Under the pieces are notes generated by a model. It was not told the DNA's origin. It saw only the letters and a list, made by a program, of their open reading frames with translations, and searched no databases. This document shows, in pieces, positions 56,631-64,000 of a stretch of 64,000 nucleotides of DNA. Every line of letters starts with the position of its first letter. Positions within the stretch are counted from its first letter, which is position 1. A program made the translations under genes and the position numbers. Origin of the DNA: Incurvaria masculella (Eukaryota > Arthropoda > Insecta > Lepidoptera > Incurvariidae); the NCBI GenBank assembly GCA_946894095.1, contig OX335657.1:806001-870000 (forward strand), given 5' to 3'.

Positions 56631-56912
56631 AAAAGTCCGCCAAGTGCGATTCGAACTCGCACACGAAGGGTTCCGTACCATAGTACAACACTTAAAAACA
56701 AAATAATTTTGTCTGGGGCCCTTTAATTTTGTATTTTTTTTTATTTTACCTTTTTCTATTTGTTGTTGTAGCGGAAAAATATAATAAATACACACTCTAT
56801 GAACATTTCAGCTATCTACCCATTACGGTCATGAGATACGGTCCTGTGACAGACGGACGAACGGATAGCGGATGCTTAGTAATAGGGTTCCGTTGACACC
56901 ATTTGTGTCCTT
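56631..56912 (+). repeat. Dispersed element with GACG tract, copy 5
   Basis: Starts AAAGTCCGCCAAGTGCGATT; GGGTTCCGTACC near 56669; reduced GACG tract. The ORF readings on both strands here belong to the repeat. Confidence 0.7.
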
Positions 56913-56933
56913 AAAAATATTTTTGAATGAAAA

Positions 56934-57122
56934 AATGACCGCCTTCAAAAAACACACTGGAACTAAAAAGCAAAAAATTATTTAATTTTACAAATTTTGA
57001 AAAAGTTACTTTTAATTAATGTACGATAAGCTATTTTAATACCTTACTAATTATATACAATTTCTTTATTTTAATCATCTTTTTAGTTCCGGGGTTTTTT
57101 TTTTGAAGGCGGTCCTTTTTAT
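56934..57122. mobile_element. Fold-back element related to 31918 and 32994
   Basis: Arms GACCGCCTTCAAAAAACAC... and ...TTTTTTGAAGGCGGTC pair over about 40 bp, with a GGAACTAAAAAG motif inside each arm. The centre is AT-rich and lacks telomeric repeats. Confidence 0.75.
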
Positions 57123-57126
57123 TTTG

Positions 57127-57278
57127 CTTTGGTGGGCGGGCCTTCCCGCTTAACTCCCCATACAAAGTGGACAGAAGATCATGCGCACATTTAATGTCGG
57201 ATATCAAAAAAATATACTCAAAAGAGCTTTATTTGATCAAACTCGATGTTTGGTGAACATTGGCATTGTAACATGATG
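57127..57278 (+). repeat. TTAA-element fragment, copy 3
   Basis: Matches the first 150 bp of 10357-10895 (CTCCCCATACAAA, GCTTTATTTGATCAAACTC), diverged, with the right side replaced by the next repeat. Confidence 0.6.
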
Positions 57279-57280
57279 GC

Positions 57281-57547
57281 ACCGTACCATCGTACAATAT
57301 TTTAAACCACAAAATCAAGTTTTTTGTATGGTTTGTACTCCCTTTATTTTTAATGATTTATTTATTTTACCTATTTGTTGTTATCGCGGTAAAATAAATA
57401 CATACTCTGTGAACATTTCAGCTGCCTATATACCTATTACGGTTCATTAAATAGAGCCATGTGACAGACGGACACACGGACGGGCGGACGGACGGACAGC
57501 GGAGGTTTAGCAATAGGGTTCCGTTGGCACCCTTTGGGTACGGAACC
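57281..57547 (+). repeat. Dispersed element with GACG tract, copy 6
   Basis: 5'-truncated (starts at ACCGTACCATCGTAC). Complete 3' half with GACGG units and GGGTACGGAACC. Confidence 0.75.
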
Positions 57548-58093
57548 ACAACAAGGCAAAACAATGAATGTCCGGAACCGCGGAACGCAACACTTGCACG
57601 TTTGGTTTTAATACTATTAGTTTTTTCATTAACTACCACAGTGAGCTGATCACATGCAGAAAATTAAGAAAACAATGGTTTGAGAGCAGACTTATCAATA
57701 AAGTAAGAATAAGATTTCGACATTATTGATACAATTGATATAATGGTAAATCATGGTTCTACCCAACACGGCCAAAATACCTGAAGATGCCCGTCGGTTC
57801 TAACTCAAGCACGATAATTTCATAATATATCATAATAACGTGTTGCTAGTCCACCCCCCACTGGAATCTACTAACAAATACGATAAAGTTCCAGGCTTGT
57901 AGAATCAATATTCAAAACACACATACATACTTTAACGCTTTCCCGGAGGGGTAGGCAGAGATGATAGAGCGCCATACGGTACGATCACATCACACCTCTT
58001 TCTTTCATCATATCTATAAGCACATAATTTCGAAAATACAAACAAGAAAAACGAAAAACACCTAATTAATCAGTAGGTAAGCCCTATTTAGCG

Positions 58094-58346
58094 ATCCGTA
58101 CCCAAAGGGTGCTAACGGAACCCTATTACTAAGCCTCCGCTGACCGTCCGTCCGTCTGTCACAGGGCTGTATCTCACGAACCGTAATGGCAGGTAGGCAG
58201 CTGAAATGGTCACAGAGCATGTATTTATTTTGCCACTATGACAACAAACATACAAAAACGTGATTTTTGTGTTAAATCTTGTGAGTTGTACGGAACGAGT
58301 GCGAGCGCGGCACTTCGTGTGCGAGTCCGGCTCGCACTTGGCCGAA
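58094..58346 (-). repeat. Dispersed element with GACG tract, copy 7
   Basis: Minus orientation, near complete, from GATCCGTACCCAAAGGGTG to CTCGCACTTGGCC. Confidence 0.75.
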
Positions 58347-58689
58347 TTTTGTTGTTATGGAGAAAGTAATATCATGCCTAAATTGGGTACACAAGACTGT
58401 TTTTGTAATCACGGGAGAACAAAAAGTACTAAATGATGTTTCATTTGGCATGAGCGCAGGTCAAATGGAAATAAGGGATTAAACGTCCTTCAAACCTTCA
58501 AACAAAGAGCCTAACATACCTACATAGTTTAATTAGGCAAAAAAATACACAAAATTCCCAGATGAAGTTCATATATTAATTCAGTTTGTTAATAAGTCAT
58601 GGTCGTTTTGTAGCATAACAAAGAGACGCGATAATCAAAACAATGGTCACTCTTTGTGAAATTAAACCTAACAGGGTATTTTAATAATA

Positions 58690-58800
58690 TTCGTCCGGCT
58701 CGGCGCGCAGCGGGGCGCGGAGGCGCGGTGGCGGCGGTGGAGGCGGCGACGACGCGTCGCGCGTTGCACCACCACCACCGCACCGGTCCGTCCACACCAC
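58690..58800. other. GC-rich island, possible promoter or exon
   Basis: About 110 bp of nearly pure G+C (GGCGCGCAGCGGGGCGCGGA) in AT-rich surroundings. Frames on both strands are open because stops are rare in such composition. No start, donor or acceptor can be fixed. Confidence 0.35.
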
Positions 58801-59529
58801 TTGACTATTTTATGTTGATTTCAAGTGGGACCTGGTCCAAGTGGCTCTCTAATTCTCAAGACTTTCAAAATAACAACGTAGATAACAGAATTCACTACAG
58901 CCGCGTATTAAAACACTAGCTGAGGTTCCTGGTTTTTTCTCGGCTTATAACCATCCTCAAGAATGCAAAAATATGTTTTCAAATCCGACTGGTAGTTTCA
59001 GAGAATTTGTTCGAATAAACAAACTTTTCAGCTTTATAATTTAAGTATAGATAATATAAAACTCAAATTCATTCATGTGGCAATGTTATTTGTTGGCATA
59101 ATGTTTATATTACGTTAATCAAATTACCTATTCCTTCTCTAATCCGATGAAATTGAGCTTAGCTATACATTTTATAATAAAGATAAATAGAAAATTCTAC
59201 AGTTTACAGATTTCAATATCTTTCTTAATTGATTTACACTTTTATGAGACTGAATTGAAAAAAAAATTTTTTTTCTGTAACTTACTTGTGAAGTCTTTAA
59301 TCATACATTGAAGTTGATTTTGATTTTGCCTCCTTCCGTGCACAAGGCCCTTATTATAGTCGATCGGTTTGGCGAAAACGCCAATAAAGGTGAAAAGTCG
59401 GGACAGGGGCTTTGATTTTTTAGATAACTTATTCTGTATCTTTTGCTTTTTTTGCTTGGTTCATTCAGTGCTTAAGTCATTAAATTAGTCGGTATGAGTT
59501 GTCAAGTTACATGTTGCATACAAAAAATC

Positions 59530-59585
59530 CATCAGCCGTATTCAGAGTGGGCGGACTAACCCTAGAACGTCCGTTATCACCGTTT
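59530..59585. repeat. Half copy of the small CAGAGTG MITE
   Basis: AGCCGTATTCAGAGTGGGCG followed by GACTAACC, matching the left end of the 3618 copy. Right end absent. Confidence 0.55.
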
Positions 59586-59680
59586 TATATTTATAGTTTC
59601 CATAGTAAGCACTATTATTCAAATGAAGTTATTGAAAAAACTTGACATTGAACCATCTTATAATTTGGACTAATAAAAAC

Positions 59681-60098
59681 TTGGGACTTGCCATTAAAAT
59701 GCAAGGGTTAAATTGATTTAAAAAACTTTGAAGGGCGTCAACGCCCACCGCATAAGCGGTGAGGATATTATTTTGAAATTGTATTGCATTCACTAATCAA
59801 TTATCTAGTGTCGTAATTAGAAATATTGTTAATGTTGGCTATATATTAACAACTATTAATTAAAACATGAGCTATTCTGAGCAAATCGAGGACGAAATTC
59901 CCCAGAAATGCTAAATTCATTAATTGTAATTAATATAAAGGCATAATTAAAATTGTTTCTAAGCGCGACACTAGAATATATAATGATCAATATAATGAAA
60001 TTTAAATAATATATCCATACCGCTTATATTGTGGTAGATAACGCGTTTCAAAGTTTTTTAAACCAGTATAAAGCTTAAATCATAATGGCAAGGACCAA
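59681..60098. mobile_element. MITE with about 50-bp TIRs
   Basis: TTGGGACTTGCCATTA ... TAATGGCAAGGACCAA, with inner TTTAAAAAACTTTGAA matched by TTCAAAGTTTTTTAAA. 418 bp, AT-rich, noncoding. Confidence 0.75.
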
Positions 60099-60230
60099 CT
60101 TATATTAATATAAATCGTAAAATGGTTTCAGACCAATATTTTTCGATAACCAAGTTTGCATAAAATTATTAGACAAAAATTCTGCTCAGAATGCTTGTCG
60201 AAATGCGACGCCTTGCGATTCGATAAGCTT

Positions 60231-60492
60231 TGATGCATCTCTGAGCGCGGTTAGGTTCTGGATTGGTGACCATTTTCGACCGTTGAGACTGGCTGTGGTT
60301 CTGATTCCACGTTAAAATGTAGGTCCCCTTCCTTGCTTACTAAGTGGTAGGTTTAATCCTGTCCGAGTTGGTATCCATGGTCAAAGCGGCAATGAAAATT
60401 GTCCGTGTTTTCCATCCAGTTAAATGTAGCCGGGCAATATAAGGAAGGTCCTGGCATGGTACCTAGTTCCCATGTGGTGTGTTAGGCTATCT
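60231..60492 (+). repeat. SINE with partial 5S-type head, tail lost
   Basis: GGATTGGTGACCATTTTCGA is the end of the 5S-like head; the common body follows to GTGTGTTAGGCTA. The A tail is missing and satellite-like sequence begins soon after. Confidence 0.7.
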
Positions 60493-60539
60493 GACGGTTA
60501 CGTAATATATATATCTTCATAATTCATTTTTATAAGATA

Positions 60540-62672
60540 CAAAAATTCATAAACAATTTCTGACCCGTTACGATGCATTGTTGTTCATTTCTCGTCACGG
60601 AATAAATTCATTCATTAAATTTCAATATTTTTTTAAGGGCAAATGTCAAAATCGTTCGCAAAATATTTTTCTGCTATCACATACGTTCAGAAACGATTTA
60701 CAAACGATCGCGATATTCATTTTGGGAATATCATGAAAATGTTGGGGCAGCTTCATGGTTTTACGTTACCCCTATTAACACTTTCGAAAATATTAAATAT
60801 CTTCAAAAGTATTGATTCGAAAACGTTTGCAATAAAGTACAAATATTCCCAAAAAATATCTGACCCGTTCCGAAGTGTTCTTGTAAATTTCCTGTTATAA
60901 GAGCAAATACATGTAAATTTTCAATATTTTTTTTTACCCTTTCGAAAATATTAAATATCTTCAAAAGTATTGATTCGAAAACGTACAAATATTCCCAAAA
61001 AAATTCTGACCCGTTCCGACGTGTTCTTGTAAATTTCCTGTTACAGGAGCAACTACATGTAAATTTTCAATATTTTTTTAAGGGAAAACTATTCGCTCAC
61101 AAAACTTTTTTCTGCTATCACATACGTTCACAAACGATTTACAAACGATCGCGATATTTATTTTGGGAATATCATACAAATGTGGGGCCAACTTCATGGT
61201 TTGGCGTTACCCCTATTCACCCTTTCGAAAATATTTAATATCTGCAAAAGTATTGATTCAAAAACGTTTGCAATGAAGTACAAATATTCACAAACAATTT
61301 CTGACCCGTTACGATGTGTTCTTGTTTTCCTGTTACAGGGGCAAATACATGTAAATTTTCAATATTTTTTTAAGGGAAAACAATTCGCTCACAAAACTTT
61401 TTCTGCTATCACATACGTTCACAAACGATTTACAAACGATCGCGATATTTATTTTGGGAAAGTCATACAAATGTGGGGCCAACTTCATGGTTTGGCATTA
61501 CCCCTATTCACCCTTCCGAAAATATTTAATATCTGCAAAAGTATTGATTCGAAAACGTTTGCAATGAAGTACAAATATTCACAAACAATTTCTGACCCGT
61601 TACGATGTGTTCTTGTTTTCCTGTTACAGGGGCAAATACATGTAAATTTTCAATATTTTTTTAAGGGAAAACAATTCGCTCACAAAACTTTTTCTGCTAT
61701 CACATACGTTCACAAACGATTTACAAACGATCGCAATATTAATTTTGGAAATATCATAAAAATGTGGGGCCAACTTCATGGTTTTACGTTACCCCTATTC
61801 ACCCTTTCGAAATTATTAAATATTTTCGAAACCAATGATTCGAAAACGTTTGCCATGAAGATGCAAACATTCACAAACAATTTCTGACCAGTTACGATGT
61901 GTTCTTGGTTTCCTGTTACAGGGGCAAATACATGTAAATTTTCAAAAATGTTTTAAGGGAAAACTATCCGTTCACAAAACTTTTCTTGTTATCACAAACA
62001 TTCACAAACAATTTACAAACGATTGCGATATTAATTTTGAGAATATCATGAAAATGTGGGGCCAACTTCATGGTTTTAGGTTACCCCTATTCACCCTGTC
62101 GAAAATATTAAATATATTCAAAACGATTGATTCGAAAACATTTGAATTAAGTACAAATATTCCCAAACAATTTCTGACCCGTTCCGATGCATTATTGTAA
62201 GTTTTCTGTTACGGGGGAAATACATGTAATATTTCAATATATTTTTAAGGGAAAACTATCCGTTCACAAAACTTTTTTCTGCTATCACATACATTCACAA
62301 ACGATTTACAATCCATTGCGATATTAATTTTGGGAATATCATGAAAATGTGGGGCCAACTTCATGGTTTTACAAAACCCCGCTTCACCCCATGATGTAAA
62401 AAAAATAATATCTTTGAAACTATTGATTCACAAACGCTATGAATGAACGCACAAACGTTCACAAACGATTTCTGATACAATCCGACATTTTTTTTTTAAA
62501 TTTCCTCTTATGGGGGGCCAAATACATGCTTATTTTATTTATTTTTTTAAGGAAAAACTATTCGTTCACAAAACTTTTTTTTATTATCACAAACATTCAC
62601 AAACGATTCACAAACGATTGCAATTTTAATTTTAGATATATATAGACTTTGAGGGGCCAAGTACATGGAGGT
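60540..62672 (+). repeat. Satellite array 2, about 291-bp unit
   Basis: Reverse-orientation array of the 45040-47400 satellite. ATGTGGGGCCAACTTCATGG anchors at 60739 (variant), 61180, 61471, 61762, 62054 and 62348, spaced mostly 291-294 bp. 61180-61762 has two units of exactly 291 bp that differ by a few bases. Because 291 is 97 codons, an ORF of 235 codons (61180-61887) runs through them; it has no homology I recognise and is not a gene. The right border mirrors the left border of array 1. Confidence 0.9.
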
Positions 62673-63075
62673 CATTATTTGAACATCGTGTACGACAGCT
62701 GAACGGACGCATTCGTTCTTAACCACAATCGGTTGTCTTACACCGACTGTCCTACGATATTATGTTTGTCTCATTGACATCAACCGCAACCTGACTCTGT
62801 AACTTAATTCGACTCGGTCGTTTTTTTTAATGTTACTATTATGATATAAATACGAAATACCTATTTGGGAGTTCAATATTTCCAATCTGTTCACTCGGCT
62901 ATGCCATAAAAATCTTTTTTTTTCGACTTCATATTTCACACTTCTGTTCACACTTCGGATAATTTCGCGTGATGCTGACTACCATATATATTTAGTTTGA
63001 GGCTTAATTAAAGGTCCTTTGCCTTTCCATCTGCACAACATTGACAGTCTTTCGGAACTATCAGGTGCTAAAGGT

Positions 63076-63326
63076 ACTGGGGGTCCATTCAGGGCAAGAG
63101 TGAGTTCGAATTCGTCACTAAATATCAACTCACTTTTTTAAATAGTCAATGTTCCCACACTTCTTGAACATGATTACAGTTAGGTAAAAATCTGGTCTGT
63201 CCCGTAAATACGTTGGAAGTATAAATAACGTTTCCGTTATTTAAATAATAATATATTTCCCAGCTATTTTTAGGTTAACTCACTCCCGAACTCGAACTCA
63301 CTCTTGCCCTGAATGGACCCCCTGTA
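63076..63326. mobile_element. MITE with about 36-bp TIRs
   Basis: GGGGGTCCATTCAGGGCAAG at 63079 is matched exactly in inverse near 63322, continuing through AGTGAGTTCGA. Interior AT-rich. Confidence 0.8.
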
Positions 63327-64000
63327 CGGGTGTACACGGGCGACTAAAGTTGCTCAACTTGCAGCAATCTCTGTCGATTTCGTCATCATGACAACATTCA
63401 GCAATCTCCGGCAACATGATTTGTGGACAAGTCCATTCATCGAGCAATTAATTTCCGGCAAGTGGCGACCAAGAGCGCGGGTGCGTGGCAATTCGATGAA
63501 CACCTCACCGGCGACACGAAAACTATGGAGCGATGTGGAGCTAAATCGCTCCATATCGCTAGGATAATTGCCGAAAATGTATAAGGATGGCTCTATATTG
63601 CTCTATCCATTGCTCTACTGTTTGGCAACAGTTGCCCAGCCAGTAACTGTCTCAAAAATTGGAAACTAGAACGACGCATCGATGACAAACGGCGCCTTGA
63701 TCAGTCGATGAGTAGCCCGCTCAAACAATATAAGTAGCGCAAAATCAAGCTATACGTACACAAATAATCTGATTAGTGGTTCTCTAGATAAATCAAAGAA
63801 ATTCGTGAACAGTTTACTCGCGTTAGATTTAGAGTCGATTTTTCAATCCTCAGATAGTACTTATCGGACTGATATATCTGTCCAAAGACGGATAGCCATT
63901 ACCGGAGAATACGGGTCGCCTTCATAAAGTCCAAAAAGCATAAGGTCCAAAACCCAGAACATCCAAAAGTATGTATTTTTGCATATATTTGTAAATGCAA
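63327..64000. other. No gene recognised
   Basis: A GC-richer stretch (63350-63570) has open frames on both strands with no known domain. The rest to the window end shows nothing that I can support. Confidence 0.35.

Noticed and set aside
61180..61887. 235-codon ORF as a candidate repeat-protein gene
   Set aside because: Runs through the 291-bp satellite because the period is a multiple of three. The equivalent array in opposite orientation is riddled with stops.

Overview
The window looks like gene-poor nuclear DNA of an insect, most likely a moth or butterfly. The evidence is AT-rich sequence, (TTAGG)n arthropod-type telomeric repeats at two internal sites, an intact insect-type vacuolar ATPase proteolipid gene, and a dense load of SINEs, non-LTR retrotransposons, a Penelope-like element and many palindromic DNA-transposon remnants. 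Species cannot be fixed from the sequence alone. Family names below rest on motifs, terminal repeats and target-site duplications read by eye; no database search was run.

Layout. 0-9 kb: SINE debris, two near-identical tRNA-like genes, several MITEs, a decayed Penelope-like element (about 5.06-6.32 kb), and on the minus strand a TATA-box promoter with candidate spliced first exons (8.2-7.3 kb). 9-23 kb: retroelement fragments, two copies of a TTAA-flanked element, a recent 334-bp tandem array next to a GC-rich block ending in ATG plus a splice donor (13.3-13.5 kb), a hAT MITE with perfect 8-bp target duplication, and an RNase H-bearing LINE 3' end. 23-34 kb: a SINE-rich region. One SINE body occurs behind two kinds of RNA polymerase III head, one tRNA-like and one 5S rRNA-like. 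Nested MITEs, LINE tails and a fold-back element with a (TTAGG)n loop follow.

35-44 kb is the main host-gene block. Two minus-strand genes (35.5-36.7 and 39.2-40.3 kb) encode related, helical, probably secreted proteins that I do not recognise. A plus-strand intronless gene (43.07-43.69 kb) encodes the V-ATPase c'' proteolipid. 45-62.7 kb is framed by two arrays of one roughly 291-bp satellite in opposite orientation. Between them lies a LINE with both ORFs intact (ORF1 with coiled coil and SGNH-like domain; ORF2 with endonuclease and reverse transcriptase) plus further MITEs.

Most short open frames in the window arise inside SINEs or tandem repeats and are not genes. The strongest candidates for undescribed biology are the dual-headed SINE family, the paired secreted-protein genes, the inverted satellite arrays and the telomere-repeat-containing fold-back element.
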